DNA of 64,000 nt, taken from positions 21,246 through 85,245 of the forward strand of contig CAIZZF010000025.1 in NCBI GenBank assembly GCA_903937385.1. The letters are read 5' to 3'. Made by a program: the position numbers and the translations under genes. Positions 16,597 through 27,689 of the stretch are shown here, in pieces. The notes beneath the pieces were generated by a model. It ran no database searches. It had not been told where the DNA came from and saw only the letters and a program-made list of their open reading frames with translations. This DNA comes from an uncultured Holophagaceae bacterium. Its GTDB lineage: Bacteria > Acidobacteriota > Holophagae > Holophagales > Holophagaceae. Numbering within the stretch: position 1 is the first letter of the stretch; each line of letters begins with the position of its first letter.

Positions 16597-17187
16597 CTAC
16601 TTCCCGAACCGGAAGACGGCGCTGATCTGCAGCCAGGTGGCCGTGTCATAGCCGAAGCCATCGGGGCCGCTCTTGTCGACGAAGATCTGGTTCAAGGTGC
16701 CTTCCAGGGCGAAGGTGCGGTTGAAGATGTAGCCGGCTCCCCCCCGCACGCCAAGCTTGCCGCTCTGGGAGTCACTGCCGCTGGTCCATCGGCCGGCCCC
16801 GTTGACGAACTCCCAGTCGTTCTTGATCTGGTTCAGGTTCGCCCCGGCGATGCTGTACCAGCCACGATTCAGGCCCTCGAAGCGGTAGATCCAGTCGGCG
16901 CCGGCCTGGAAGGCCTTGTAGTTATTCTTGGAAGCGGCGAAGCCGCCCCAGCCGGACCCCGGGAAGTCCTGGAAGGTCAGGTGGGCCCGGACCTCATGGC
17001 GGGGGGCCACCTGGAAGTCGAGGTGGCCACCGACGTGGGAGCCGAAGATCTGGTTGGTGCCCAGGTCCGACTTGTCCTTCAGGTCGCCCACGGGCAGGGA
17101 GAGGCCCGTGTAGAGGCCGCCGGTGATGCTCTGGGCCGAGAGGGCTGCGCCCGTGAAAAAGCAGGCAATGACGAGGGTCTTGCGCAT
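16597..17187 (-). CDS. Outer-membrane beta-barrel-like protein
   Basis: The 196-residue protein has a signal peptide (MRKTLVIACFFTGAALSAQ, cleavage probably after SAQ). The mature part alternates polar and hydrophobic residues in strand-sized stretches rich in Gly and aromatics (GGLYTGLSLPVG, HVGGHLDFQVA, WYSIAGANLNQI). It ends with an aromatic-rich strand (WLQISAVFRFGK), as in small eight-stranded barrels. The specific family is not certain; it may be an OmpA-like or OprF-N-like barrel. A porin or structural role is only inferred. Confidence 0.78.
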   Translation of the reverse strand: MRKTLVIACFFTGAALSAQSITGGLYTGLSLPVGDLKDKSDLGTNQIFGSHVGGHLDFQVAPRHEVRAHLTFQDFPGSGWGGFAASKNNYKAFQAGADWIYRFEGLNRGWYSIAGANLNQIKNDWEFVNGAGRWTSGSDSQSGKLGVRGGAGYIFNRTFALEGTLNQIFVDKSGPDGFGYDTATWLQISAVFRFGK

Positions 17188-17300
17188 AGGTACTCCTGGG
17201 TTGAGACACCCCTTGAGGGGGGAGTTCCAGCCTAGCGAGACCTGCGCGGCCCCGCGTCAACCGAAGGGACTATCGAGTATCACCACCGCCTGGGCAGACC

Positions 17301-17789
17301 CTATTCCAGTGTCACGCCGCGCCCGCTGAGGATCCGCGCTTCGATCTTGGAAGTGCTGTGACCCGGCAGGAAGGGGATGAGGATGAGGCGCCCGCCCTGG
17401 GCTTCGACGAAGTCCCGGCCCACCACGGTCTCCGGGGTGTAGTCCCCGCCCTTCACCAGGACGTCGGGTCGCAGAGCCTGGATCAGCTCCAGCGGCGTGT
17501 CCTCGTCAAAGCGCACCACGGCGTCCACGCTGCGCAGTCCCAGCAGCACGGCCGCCCGGGCGGCCTCGTCCTGCAGGGGGCGTCCTGGCCCCTTCAGGCG
17601 CGCCACGGAGGCATCGCTGTTCAGTCCCACCACCAGGAAGTCGCCCTGGGCGCGGGCGTCCGCCAGATACTGCACATGGCCGGGGTGGATCAGGTCGAAG
17701 CACCCGTTCGTGAAGCACAGTGTCCCCGGGCGGGGGAAGGCCGCGAGGAAGGCTTCAGGGGTCTGGAAGAAAAGGGTCGGTGACGGCAT
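17301..17789 (-). CDS. rfaE2: D-glycero-beta-D-manno-heptose 1-phosphate adenylyltransferase
   Basis: The enzyme adds AMP from ATP to heptose 1-phosphate, producing ADP-heptose for the LPS inner core. The 162-residue protein is the stand-alone cytidylyltransferase-like half of HldE. The nucleotide-binding motif is [12 protein letters not shown], with the HxGH at 35-38, and the later [10 protein letters not shown] stretch fits the family's ISTT-like motif. The separate kinase half is not nearby. It is divergent from the FmdB gene, with 56 bp between the starts. Its presence supports a Gram-negative envelope. Confidence 0.93.
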   Translation of the reverse strand: MPSPTLFFQTPEAFLAAFPRPGTLCFTNGCFDLIHPGHVQYLADARAQGDFLVVGLNSDASVARLKGPGRPLQDEAARAAVLLGLRSVDAVVRFDEDTPLELIQALRPDVLVKGGDYTPETVVGRDFVEAQGGRLILIPFLPGHSTSKIEARILSGRGVTLE

Positions 17790-17845
17790 CGTAGGTTCGG
17801 AAGTAAGATCATCGGTTCGGGGACCATTCCCAGGAGAAGTCTGCC

Positions 17846-18127
17846 ATGCCCCTCTACGAATACCGTTGCGAAGCTTGCGGCCAGCCTGAAGAGAAGCTGG
17901 AGAGCTTGTCCGCGCCCGTTGTCCACGCCTGCGGAGCCTGCGGGGCAGAGGAGGGCATGAAGCGCCAGCTGTCCGTCGCCGCGTTCTCGCTGTCCGGTGG
18001 GGGCTGGTACAAAGGCGCGGCCTCGGAGCCAGCAGCCTCCGCCTCGCCTTCGCCCGCGGCCACTGAGGCCCCCAAGAGCGGCCATGGCTGCGCCGCGGGT
18101 GGCTGCGGCTGCCCCCTGGCCGGGTGA
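17846..18127 (+). CDS. FmdB-family zinc ribbon protein
   Basis: The 93-residue protein begins [12 protein letters not shown], the diagnostic FmdB start. Zinc-ribbon cysteines sit at C8, C11, C29 and C32. A flexible Ala/Pro/Ser linker leads to a Cys-rich tail ([15 protein letters not shown]) that may bind another metal. The ribosome-binding site AGGAGA precedes the ATG. FmdB proteins are proposed regulators with poorly defined roles. It lies just upstream of the str operon and is probably transcribed separately. Confidence 0.88.
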   Translation: MPLYEYRCEACGQPEEKLESLSAPVVHACGACGAEEGMKRQLSVAAFSLSGGGWYKGAASEPAASASPSPAATEAPKSGHGCAAGGCGCPLAG

Positions 18128-18153
18128 CGTTCAGGCCGTATGTAGTTGTTGCG

Positions 18154-18181
18154 TTGACTTCTGGGCTTTTTCCGATAGCCT
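18154..18181 (+). promoter_or_regulatory. Candidate promoter of the str operon
   Basis: TTGACT (18154-18159) is followed after 16 bp by TAGCCT (18176-18181), about 110 bp upstream of the rpsL start. The -35 is near consensus and the -10 keeps TA...T. The 165-bp gap between the FmdB gene and rpsL contains no gene. Confidence 0.5.
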
Positions 18182-18292
18182 AGATGGTTCCGGCCCCGTG
18201 GGTCGGCGCAGGTTTTCATCCGTCCGACGTTCCCTCCGCGGAACCTCTCGGGCCCAGGCCCGGATCCACCGGTGCCTTCCATGGAGGATGGT

Positions 18293-18691
18293 GTGCCTAC
18301 CATCAATCAGCTGATCCGCATTGGGCGGAAGACGTTCCAGAACAAGACGAAGAGCCCCGCGCTCGACGCCTGCCCGCAGAAGCGCGGCGTGTGCACTCGC
18401 GTGTTCACCACCACGCCCAAGAAGCCGAACTCGGCCCTCCGCAAGGTGGCCCGTGTGCGTCTCACCAACGGCATCGAGTGCACGACCTACATCCCTGGCG
18501 TTGGCCACAACCTGCAGGAGCACAGCATCGTGCTCATCCGCGGCGGCCGCGTGAAGGATCTGCCGGGCGTTCGCTATCACGTGGTGCGCGGCACCCTGGA
18601 CGCCACTGGCGTCGCAGGCCGCAACCAGTCCCGTTCCAAGTACGGTGCGAAGCGGCCCAAGGCCGGTGCCGCTCCGGCCAAGAAGAAGTAG
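18293..18691 (+). CDS. rpsL: 30S ribosomal protein S12
   Basis: S12 sits at the decoding centre and controls accuracy. The start is a GTG at 18293 preceded by GGAGG, giving [14 protein letters not shown], the conserved N-terminus. An upstream in-frame ATG would add four non-family residues. [12 protein letters not shown] is intact, so the usual streptomycin-resistance Lys positions are wild type. The 132-residue protein has a slightly longer basic, Ala/Lys-rich tail than usual. It is the first gene of rpsL-rpsG-fusA. Confidence 0.97.
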   Translation: MPTINQLIRIGRKTFQNKTKSPALDACPQKRGVCTRVFTTTPKKPNSALRKVARVRLTNGIECTTYIPGVGHNLQEHSIVLIRGGRVKDLPGVRYHVVRGTLDATGVAGRNQSRSKYGAKRPKAGAAPAKKK

Positions 18692-18700
18692 GTGAGGTGA

Positions 18701-19174
<474 letters not shown>

Positions 19175-19189
19175 CAGCACCCAAGACCG

Positions 19190-19218
19190 GGAGGAGCCGC
19201 CGGCTTGGCGGCTCCTCC
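19190..19218 (+). other. GC-rich hairpin between rpsG and fusA
   Basis: A 12-bp stem (19190-19201 with 19207-19218) closes a 5-nt loop in the 106-bp rpsG-fusA spacer. No T run follows, so it is not a typical terminator. It could be an attenuator, an RNA-processing site or an mRNA-stability element that sets the fusA dose. Confidence 0.55.
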
Positions 19219-19280
19219 TGCGAAGGTCTTTGAAGCACCCCCGAAATCCGATTCCGATTTGATCCTTTCAGGAGGCCGCA

Positions 19281-21389
<2,109 letters not shown>

Positions 21390-21552
21390 TTATTCTTATC
21401 TCCAGAACCGGGCAACGCCCGATGTTGGAGCAAGGCAAGACCGCTCGTTTGTTGTTCTAGCCCCCCTGGGGTGAGGCCGTTTCCCGAACCGCGAGGTTGC
21501 CGGGCCTCCTGATCCACCGCTTCCTCCCACGGGAGGTCGTGCGTTCTTCCAA

Positions 21553-21580
21553 AAAAGCCGTTGAATTTCCAGCGGCTTTT
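21553..21580 (+). terminator. Terminator hairpin of the str operon, overlapping the S10 promoter
   Basis: An 11-bp stem (21553-21563 with 21570-21580, one G-T pair) closes a 6-nt loop and ends in TTTT. It lies about 165 bp after fusA. The -35 element of the proposed S10 promoter spans its left arm and loop. Confidence 0.7.
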
Positions 21581-21588
21581 GCTATGCT
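21561..21588 (+). promoter_or_regulatory. Candidate promoter of the S10 operon
   Basis: TTGAAT (21561-21566) and TATGCT (21583-21588) are separated by 16 bp, about 90 bp before rpsJ. The remainder of the 288-bp fusA-rpsJ gap holds no gene. Confidence 0.6.
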
Positions 21589-21677
21589 GATCAGCCCTGT
21601 CCCTGTTTCCGGGACGGATTCACATGGGCGGTCAGCGCCCCACGTCTATGGACGGTCTCCGTCCCAATGGAGTGAAC

Positions 21678-22004
21678 ATGAAAGACAACATCCGCATCCG
21701 CCTGCGTGCCTTCGACCACCGTCTGCTCGACCAGAGCACCCGTGAGATCGTGGACACCGCCAAGCGCACGGGCGCCCAGGTGGCAGGGCCCATCCCCCTC
21801 CCCACCCGCACGAACAAGTACACCGTCAACCGCAGCCCCCACGTCGACAAGAAGAGCCGGGACCAGTTCGAGATCCGCACGCACAAGCGCCTGCTGGACA
21901 TCCTGAACCCCACTCAGAACACCGTGGACACGCTGATGCGTCTCGACCTGCCTGCTGGCGTCGACGTGGAGATCAAGGTCTTCAGTCGCCAGGGCAACCG
22001 GTAG
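21678..22004 (+). CDS. rpsJ: 30S ribosomal protein S10
   Basis: S10 is part of the 30S head and also the NusE antitermination factor. The start at 21678 (ribosome-binding site GGAGTG) gives [20 protein letters not shown], the family start. The upstream in-frame extension is non-family. [16 protein letters not shown] and [19 protein letters not shown] are conserved. The protein has 108 residues. It is the first gene of the S10 operon. Confidence 0.97.
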   Translation: MKDNIRIRLRAFDHRLLDQSTREIVDTAKRTGAQVAGPIPLPTRTNKYTVNRSPHVDKKSRDQFEIRTHKRLLDILNPTQNTVDTLMRLDLPAGVDVEIKVFSRQGNR

Positions 22005-22018
22005 AGGGGGGAGAGATC

Positions 22019-22645
22019 ATGTCAAAAGGAATCATCGGCAAGAAGCTGGGCATGACCCAGATCTTCAATGAGCAGGGACAGGTCGTCCCCGTGACCGTCA
22101 TCCAGGCTGGCCCTTGCGTGGTTGTGATGCGCAAGACCTCCGCCAAAGATGGCTACGAGGCGGTGCAGATCGGCTTCGTGGATCCCAACGGCGGCAAGCG
22201 CGCCACCAAGGCTGAGAAGGGCCACTGCGAGAAGCAGGGCGTCGCTCCGGTCCGCGTGCTGCGCGAGATCAAGGTGGATGCCACGGACGAATCGAAGCCC
22301 GGCGACAGCGTCCTGGCCAGCGCCTTCGAGGCGAAGACCAAGGTGAACGTCACTGGCATCAGCAAGGGCAAGGGGTTCGCCGGCGTCATCAAGCGGCACC
22401 ACTTCTCCGGCGGCCGCGCGACCCACGGCTCCATGTTCCACCGTGCTCCCGGCTCCATCGGCCAGTCCAGCTATCCCAGCCGCGTCTTTCCTGGCGTCCG
22501 GATGCCCGGCCACATGGGCGACGCCCAGGTGACCGTGCGCAACCTGGAGATTGCCAAGGTGGACGTCGAGAACAACCTGCTCCTCATCAAGGGCGCCGTC
22601 CCCGGCCCCAAGGGCGGTTACATCGTCATCAAGCAGGAGGCCTAA
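22019..22645 (+). CDS. rplC: 50S ribosomal protein L3
   Basis: L3 is an early 23S rRNA-binding protein reaching the peptidyl transferase centre. The 208-residue protein has [13 protein letters not shown] at its start. The central loop [20 protein letters not shown] includes the Gln that is methylated in some bacteria, and [11 protein letters not shown] follows. It lies 14 bp after rpsJ. Confidence 0.98.
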   Translation: MSKGIIGKKLGMTQIFNEQGQVVPVTVIQAGPCVVVMRKTSAKDGYEAVQIGFVDPNGGKRATKAEKGHCEKQGVAPVRVLREIKVDATDESKPGDSVLASAFEAKTKVNVTGISKGKGFAGVIKRHHFSGGRATHGSMFHRAPGSIGQSSYPSRVFPGVRMPGHMGDAQVTVRNLEIAKVDVENNLLLIKGAVPGPKGGYIVIKQEA

Positions 22646-22646
22646 G

Positions 22647-23282
22647 ATGGCAGCCTTCCAGCACCCCGTACTCAGTCTCGAGAACAAGCAGGTCGACACC
22701 GTCGAACTCCTGCCTGAAGTGTTCAAGCTCGAAGACGTGAACCAGCACCTGATCTGGGAAGCGGTCCGCCACTTCCTGGCCAAGCGGCGCGCAGGCACCG
22801 CGAAGACCAAGGACAAGTGGGAAGTCAGCGGCTCCGGCAAGAAGCTCTGGAAGCAGAAGGGCACCGGCCGCGCCCGTGTGGGCTCCATCCGCAGCCCGCT
22901 CTGGAAGGGCGGCGGCACCACCCACGGTCCGCACCCCCGTTCCTACGATTACGCCTTCCCCAAGAAGGCCCGTCGCGCTGCCCTGCGCAACGCGCTGTCC
23001 GCCAAGTTGGCGAGCGGCCAGATCATGGTGGTCGAGAACTGGGACGTCGCATCCCACAAGACCAAGACCCTGGTTCAGACCCTCGGCAAGCTCGGCGTCA
23101 CCGGTTCGGCCCTCCTGGTCGGCACCGAAGCCAGCGAAAAGCTCACCATGGCCGCCGGAAACAACCCGAAGCTGCAGACCGTCGAGAGCCTGGGCGTGAA
23201 CGTCTATGAGCTCCTCAAGTACGACCAGGTGATCTTCTCCAAGGAAGCCGTCCTGGCCCTCCAGGAGGTTGTGAAGCCATGA
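22647..23282 (+). CDS. rplD: 50S ribosomal protein L4
   Basis: L4 lines the exit tunnel and in enterobacteria autoregulates the S10 operon. The start at 22647, one base after the rplC stop, gives MAAFQHPVLSLENKQVDTVE. The tunnel loop contains KKLWKQKGTGRARVGSIRSP and WKGGGTTHGPHPR. The protein has 211 residues. Its TGA overlaps the rplW ATG. Confidence 0.97.
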   Translation: MAAFQHPVLSLENKQVDTVELLPEVFKLEDVNQHLIWEAVRHFLAKRRAGTAKTKDKWEVSGSGKKLWKQKGTGRARVGSIRSPLWKGGGTTHGPHPRSYDYAFPKKARRAALRNALSAKLASGQIMVVENWDVASHKTKTLVQTLGKLGVTGSALLVGTEASEKLTMAAGNNPKLQTVESLGVNVYELLKYDQVIFSKEAVLALQEVVKP

Positions 23283-23554
23283 CCAAGATCTTTGACGTGA
23301 TCCGCAAGCCCCTCCTCACGGAGAAGGGCCAGCTCCTTCGGGAGAAGAACATCCAGGTGTTCGAAGTGGCCACTTGGGCCACCAAGCACCAGATCCGGGA
23401 AGCAGTCGAACTGCTTCTCCAGTCCAAGGTGAAGAACATCCGCACCGTGCGGATTCCGAGCCGGACCAAGCGGCTGGGCCGTTTCGTGGGGACTTCCAGC
23501 CCCCGCAAGAAGGCCTACGTCGAGCTCGCCGAGGGCGCACCCGCGTCTGAGTAG
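23279..23554 (+). CDS. rplW: 50S ribosomal protein L23
   Basis: L23 sits at the tunnel exit and docks trigger factor and SRP. The 91-residue protein has VIRKPLLTEKGQ near its start and a loop with SRTKRLGRFVGTSSPRKKAYV. It overlaps rplD by 4 bp (ATGA), indicating coupled translation. A 74-bp spacer precedes rplB. Confidence 0.96.
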   Translation: MTKIFDVIRKPLLTEKGQLLREKNIQVFEVATWATKHQIREAVELLLQSKVKNIRTVRIPSRTKRLGRFVGTSSPRKKAYVELAEGAPASE

Positions 23555-23628
23555 GCGATTCCATGGCGGACGGACAAGCTTTGCCCATTATCGCCCGCCC
23601 CTTTCAACCCTGAGGCAAGAGGACAACC

Positions 23629-24450
23629 ATGAGCATCAAACAGCTCAAGCCAACGACCCCTGGTCAGCGCGGCATGTCCAAGTTCGGCTTCGAGGAAATC
23701 ACCACGGACACGCCTGAGCGTTCCCTGATTTCCAAGCGAAACCGCACTGGAGGCCGTTCCAACACCGGCCGGATCACCACCCGCCACATCGGCGGTGGCC
23801 ACAAGCGCCAGTATCGGATCATCGACTTCAAGCGCAACAAGCTCGAAGTGCCCGCCAAGGTGGCCACGATCGAGTACGACCCCAACCGCACCGCCCGCAT
23901 CGCCCTGCTGGTCTACTCCGACGGCGAGAAGCGCTACATCCTGGCCCCCGATGGTCTGGAAGTGGGCCGCGTCGTGGTGGCTGGCAAGACCGCCGACATC
24001 CTGGTGGGCAACGCGCTTCCCCTCCGGAACATCCCGGTCGGCAACACGGTGCACAACATCGAGATGAAGCCCGGCAAGGGTGGCCAGATCGCCCGCGCCG
24101 CCGGCACCTTCGCCCAGCTCGTGGCGAAGGAAGATGACTACGCCCAGCTCCGCATGCCCTCCGGTGAGATCCGCAAGATCCACCTGGACTGCTACGCGAC
24201 GATCGGCACGGTCGGCAACCTGCAGCACGAGAACATCCAGATCGGCAAGGCCGGCCGTACCCGTTGGATGGGGGTTCGTCCCACCGTCCGCGGCGTGGTC
24301 ATGAACCCCGTCGACCACCCCCATGGTGGCGGCGAGGGCCGGACTTCCGGTGGTCGTCACCCTGTGACGCCCTGGGGCCAGCCGACCCGCGGCTACAAAA
24401 CCCGTGGCAACCGTCGCACGGATAAGTTCATCGTCAAGCGGATCAACTAG
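23629..24450 (+). CDS. rplB: 50S ribosomal protein L2
   Basis: L2 supports subunit joining and peptidyl transfer. The 273-residue protein starts [19 protein letters not shown] and contains [21 protein letters not shown]. Near the C-terminus is [20 protein letters not shown], which holds the His close to the catalytic centre. It has a strong ribosome-binding site (AGAGGA). Confidence 0.98.
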   Translation: MSIKQLKPTTPGQRGMSKFGFEEITTDTPERSLISKRNRTGGRSNTGRITTRHIGGGHKRQYRIIDFKRNKLEVPAKVATIEYDPNRTARIALLVYSDGEKRYILAPDGLEVGRVVVAGKTADILVGNALPLRNIPVGNTVHNIEMKPGKGGQIARAAGTFAQLVAKEDDYAQLRMPSGEIRKIHLDCYATIGTVGNLQHENIQIGKAGRTRWMGVRPTVRGVVMNPVDHPHGGGEGRTSGGRHPVTPWGQPTRGYKTRGNRRTDKFIVKRIN

Positions 24451-24461
24451 GAGGCCCGACA

Positions 24462-24746
24462 ATGGCACGTTCCCTGAAAAAAGGCCCGTTCATTGACGCC
24501 CACCTCCAGAAGAAGGTGGAAGTCGCCCAGGCGGCGAACGACAAGCGCGTGATCAAGACCTGGTCCCGTCGCTCCACCGTCGTTCCGCAGATGATCGGTC
24601 TTACCCTCGCCGTCCACAACGGCAACAAGTTCATTCCTGTCTATGTCACTGAGAACATGATCGGCCACAAGCTGGGCGAGTTCTCCATGACCCGCACGTT
24701 CAAGGGTCATGCCGGCAAGGCAGATACCAAGGCGAAGGGGAAATAG
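24462..24746 (+). CDS. rpsS: 30S ribosomal protein S19
   Basis: S19 binds with S13 in the 30S head near A-site tRNA. The 94-residue protein has [34 protein letters not shown], and [15 protein letters not shown]. It lies 11 bp after rplB. Confidence 0.98.
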   Translation: MARSLKKGPFIDAHLQKKVEVAQAANDKRVIKTWSRRSTVVPQMIGLTLAVHNGNKFIPVYVTENMIGHKLGEFSMTRTFKGHAGKADTKAKGK

Positions 24747-24748
24747 CG

Positions 24749-25105
24749 ATGGCACAGATCGTTTCTACCGCCACCGTTCGCCACCTGCGCGGCTCGGCCC
24801 AGAAGGCCCGCCTCGTGGTGGACCTCATCCGCGGCAAGCATGTCGGCGAGGCCCAGTGGGTCCTCACGCAGGCCAAGAAGTATGCCGCCGCCCCCATCCG
24901 CAAACTGCTGGATTCCGCCGTGGCCAACGCCATCGACAAGAATCCCTCTGTCAATCCCGATGAGCTGCTGGTGAAGACCGCATTCGTGGACGAGGGCTTC
25001 CGCATGAAGCGCGTCCGCCCTGCACCCATGGGCCGCGCCTACCGGGTCCAGAAGCGCACCTGCCACATCACCATCCAGCTCGCGTCAGCGGCCGGGGAGG
25101 AGTAG
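24749..25105 (+). CDS. rplV: 50S ribosomal protein L22
   Basis: L22 contacts all 23S domains and its beta hairpin lines the exit tunnel. The 118-residue protein has [32 protein letters not shown] and the hairpin [20 protein letters not shown]. It lies 2 bp after rpsS. Confidence 0.97.
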   Translation: MAQIVSTATVRHLRGSAQKARLVVDLIRGKHVGEAQWVLTQAKKYAAAPIRKLLDSAVANAIDKNPSVNPDELLVKTAFVDEGFRMKRVRPAPMGRAYRVQKRTCHITIQLASAAGEE

Positions 25106-25107
25106 TC

Positions 25108-25755
25108 ATGGGTCAGAAAGTTCACCCGTACGGGTTCCGCCTTGTCTACCAGAAGAACTGGCACAGCAAGTGGTTCTCGAAGCGCGACTACGCGCTGCTG
25201 CTCCATGAGGACATCAAGCTCCGCCGCGAACTGAAGAAGCAGCTGCACAGCCTGAACGCGATGGTCTCGAAGATCGACATCGAGCGCGCCGCCGACAAGG
25301 TCACCGTGCGCATCTACACCGCCCGCCCCGGCATCGTCATCGGCCGCAAGGGTGCTGAGATCGACAAGCTCCGCGAAGACCTCCAGAAGCGCCTGAACCG
25401 CCCCGTGTCCGTCGACATCCAGGAGATCAAGAAGCCTGAAGTGGACGCCCAGCTCGTGGCCGAGGGCGTTGCCCAGCAGCTCGAGCGCCGCATCGCCTTC
25501 CGCCGCGCCATGCGTAAGGCGGAGGAAGCTGCGATCCGCTTCGGCGCCAAGGGTTTCAAGATCAAGGTCTCCGGCCGCCTGAACGGCGCCGAGATCGCCC
25601 GGACCGAGGACTACCTCTCCGGCCAGATGCCCCTGCAGACCATTCGCGCGGGTGTTGACTACGGTTTCGCCGAGGCCCGCACGACCTACGGGATCATCGG
25701 CATCAAGGTCTGGGTGAATCTGGGCGACCAGGTTGCCGAGACCGTGAAGCGCTGA
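25108..25755 (+). CDS. rpsC: 30S ribosomal protein S3
   Basis: S3 forms part of the mRNA entry site and helicase. The 215-residue protein starts [12 protein letters not shown]. The KH domain carries [19 protein letters not shown], and the C-terminal domain contains [19 protein letters not shown]. It lies 2 bp after rplV. Confidence 0.98.
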   Translation: MGQKVHPYGFRLVYQKNWHSKWFSKRDYALLLHEDIKLRRELKKQLHSLNAMVSKIDIERAADKVTVRIYTARPGIVIGRKGAEIDKLREDLQKRLNRPVSVDIQEIKKPEVDAQLVAEGVAQQLERRIAFRRAMRKAEEAAIRFGAKGFKIKVSGRLNGAEIARTEDYLSGQMPLQTIRAGVDYGFAEARTTYGIIGIKVWVNLGDQVAETVKR

Positions 25756-25764
25756 GGTGAATCC

Positions 25765-26184
25765 ATGCTGATGCCCAAGAAGGTCAAGAACCGCAAAACC
25801 ATGAAGGGCCGCACCCGCGGCGTCGCCACCCGTGGCAACGAGCTCGCCTTCGGCGATTTCGGCCTCAAGGCGATGGAGCACTGCTGGCTCACCAACCGTG
25901 AGATCGAAGCTGCCCGTATCGCCATGACCCGCCACATCAAGCGCGGCGGCAAGATCTGGATCCGCATCTTCCCTGATCGTCCGACCACTTCCAAGCCCGC
26001 GGAAACCCGCATGGGCTCTGGCAAGGGAGCTCCGGACGGCTGGGTGGCGGTGATTCGTCCCGGACGCATCCTCTTTGAGATGGAAGGTGTGACCGAGGAA
26101 ACCGCACGCGAGGCGCTGCGCCTGGCCCAGATGAAGCTGTCTGTGGCGTCTGAGTTCATCACCCGCACGCCGCCGGAGGAGTGA
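25765..26184 (+). CDS. rplP: 50S ribosomal protein L16
   Basis: L16 helps position A-site tRNA. The 139-residue protein starts [19 protein letters not shown] and contains [40 protein letters not shown] and [14 protein letters not shown] sequence. A GAGGTGA ribosome-binding site precedes the first ATG; an alternative start two codons later is possible. Confidence 0.97.
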   Translation: MLMPKKVKNRKTMKGRTRGVATRGNELAFGDFGLKAMEHCWLTNREIEAARIAMTRHIKRGGKIWIRIFPDRPTTSKPAETRMGSGKGAPDGWVAVIRPGRILFEMEGVTEETAREALRLAQMKLSVASEFITRTPPEE

Positions 26185-26189
26185 GAGCC

Positions 26190-26390
26190 ATGTCCAAGAA
26201 GAATCCCTTTTCCGAGTTGACCGGCAAGAGTGTGGAGGAACTGGCGCAGCTGGAGGCCGAACTGGCCGCCAAGCGCTTTACCCTCCGCTTCCAGCACGCC
26301 GTGGGCCAGGTCGAGAACACTGCCGAGGTCCGCAAGACCCGTCGTGAGCTCGCCCGCGTCAAGACGGCCTTGGCCACCAAGCTGGCCTAG
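26190..26390 (+). CDS. rpmC: 50S ribosomal protein L29
   Basis: L29 is a small helical protein near the tunnel exit. The ATG at 26190 follows GGAGG and gives [19 protein letters not shown] (66 residues). An in-frame GTG nine bases upstream is less likely because it would sit on the ribosome-binding site. The two-helix pattern with [20 protein letters not shown] is typical of the family. Confidence 0.95.
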   Translation: MSKKNPFSELTGKSVEELAQLEAELAAKRFTLRFQHAVGQVENTAEVRKTRRELARVKTALATKLA

Positions 26391-26398
26391 GAGAACCC

Positions 26399-26656
26399 AT
26401 GAGCCTCGAAACCAAGATGACTCGTAACGGCGTGGTGGTCTCCAACAAGGCCGACAAGACCGTGGTAGTGAAGGTGGAGCGCAAGTTCCAGCACCCGCTC
26501 TACCACCGCACCGTCAAGCAGACCGCCAAGTTTATGGCTCACGACGAGACCAACGCCTGCTCCATCGGCGACGTGGTCAAGATCGTAGAGACCCGCCCCC
26601 TTTCCAAGCGCAAGCGCTGGATGGTCCTTGAGATCGTCCAGAAGGCCGGCGAGTAA
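26399..26656 (+). CDS. rpsQ: 30S ribosomal protein S17
   Basis: S17 is an OB-fold 16S rRNA-binding protein. The 85-residue protein has [38 protein letters not shown] and [20 protein letters not shown], all family landmarks. It lies 8 bp after rpmC. Confidence 0.97.
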   Translation: MSLETKMTRNGVVVSNKADKTVVVKVERKFQHPLYHRTVKQTAKFMAHDETNACSIGDVVKIVETRPLSKRKRWMVLEIVQKAGE

Positions 26657-26665
26657 GGAGCTCAC

Positions 26666-27034
26666 ATGATCCAGATGGGAACCATGCTCACCGTCGCCGA
26701 TAACTCCGGCGCCAAGAAGATCTGCTGCATCCTGCCCCTGGGCGGCGGTGTCGGCAGGATCGCCCAGCTCGGCGACGTCATCACGGCCTCTGTCAAGGAA
26801 GCGATTCCCGGCGGCACTGTGAAGAAGAAGGCCGTTGTCCAGGCCGTCATCGTCCGCCAGCGCAAAGCCTTCCGTCGCAAGGACGGTTCGTACATCCGCT
26901 TCGACGAGAACGCCGCTGTCATCATCAAGAAGGATGGCGAGCCCGTCGGCACCCGCGTGTTCGGCCCCGTGGCCCGTGAACTGCGCGAGCGGAAGTACAT
27001 GAAGATCGTCTCCCTGGCCCCTGAGGTGCTTTGA
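26666..27034 (+). CDS. rplN: 50S ribosomal protein L14
   Basis: L14 is at the subunit interface and binds RsfS and 16S helix 14. The 122-residue protein starts [19 protein letters not shown] and contains [20 protein letters not shown] and [19 protein letters not shown]. Its TGA overlaps the rplX ATG by one base (TGATG). Confidence 0.98.
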   Translation: MIQMGTMLTVADNSGAKKICCILPLGGGVGRIAQLGDVITASVKEAIPGGTVKKKAVVQAVIVRQRKAFRRKDGSYIRFDENAAVIIKKDGEPVGTRVFGPVARELRERKYMKIVSLAPEVL

Positions 27035-27306
27035 TGGAAACCACGACCAAGATGAAGCTGAAGAAGGGCGACCAGGTCGTCATCATCGCCGGCAAGGAAA
27101 AGGGCAAGACCGGAACCATCGCCAAGGTCAGCCCCTCCAACAACCGCGTGGTGGTCACCGGCCTCAACCTGATCAAGAAGGCCACCAAGCCCAATCCCCA
27201 GACGGGTGAGGGTGGCGGGATCCTGGAGAAGGAGGCCCCGATTCACGCCTCCAACGTCATGCTCCTCGACGCCAAGACGGGCAAGGGCACGCGCAAGCGG
27301 GCCTAG
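27034..27306 (+). CDS. rplX: 50S ribosomal protein L24
   Basis: L24 is an assembly-initiator protein with a KOW motif. The start at 27034 (TGATG junction with rplN) gives [20 protein letters not shown]. The KOW core is [13 protein letters not shown]. The protein has 90 residues. The TAG stop is also the first three bases of the shared palindromic repeat element, and the next gene is 383 bp away. Confidence 0.96.
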   Translation: METTTKMKLKKGDQVVIIAGKEKGKTGTIAKVSPSNNRVVVTGLNLIKKATKPNPQTGEGGGILEKEAPIHASNVMLLDAKTGKGTRKRA

Positions 27307-27352
27307 TGTTGTCCGGGGGTTCCGCGCTGCGCGCATACCCCCGGGCCCCCGC
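27304..27352 (+). repeat. Dispersed palindromic repeat, copy 1, starting at the rplX stop codon
   Basis: The element begins TAGTGTT at the rplX stop, then forms a hairpin with arms CCGGGGGT (27313-27320) and ACCCCCGG (27337-27344). The inner part is GC-rich and itself self-complementary. GCCCCCGCG follows. The same order of parts, differing at only a few positions, starts at the acs stop codon at 42924, and a partial copy lies at 43011. It resembles REP-type intergenic repeats. Confidence 0.8.
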
Positions 27353-27689
27353 GCTTGGGACGGTAGCCCGCCCCTCGCCTACTCCTCCACGGTGGTTCGG
27401 TGCTGCTCACGCAACCCGGCCCCCCAAGCACGGATCGGGCACAGCCCGCCCCTTTGCTTATTCTTCTCCGGTGAATTCGCGCAGTTCGCACCACTGGACC
27501 TTTTCGCTTCCTTCCAGGCCTTTCCTGTGGGAAGATAGCCGTTCTGCCCCGTGCGCGGGGTGGAGATCCACGGCGCATCCTGCGCCATGACAACTGAGGT
27601 TGGGGGGAAACGGGCCGGACCGCCGTCCCAAGCCCCCCCGCTCTCCCGAACCCCTGGGGCATTGCCGCCTCTCGGAAATGGAGGAATCC
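27353..27689 (+). other. Non-coding remainder of the 383-bp gap inside the ribosomal operon
   Basis: No convincing gene is seen. Two imperfect direct copies of a roughly 45-bp unit begin AGCCCGCCCCT at 27367 and 27439. Each continues with a pyrimidine-rich stretch and a CGGTG motif. A smaller inverted repeat (GGCGCA / TGCGCC) lies near 27570-27585. No clear promoter for rplE was found, so the downstream spc genes are presumably read through this region. Confidence 0.55.

Noticed and set aside
27307..27689. A small protein or tRNA inside the rplX-rplE gap
   Set aside because: Short frames here have no ribosome-binding site or pattern, and no cloverleaf arms or CCA-adjacent T-loop motif could be seen. 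The repeats explain the sequence better.
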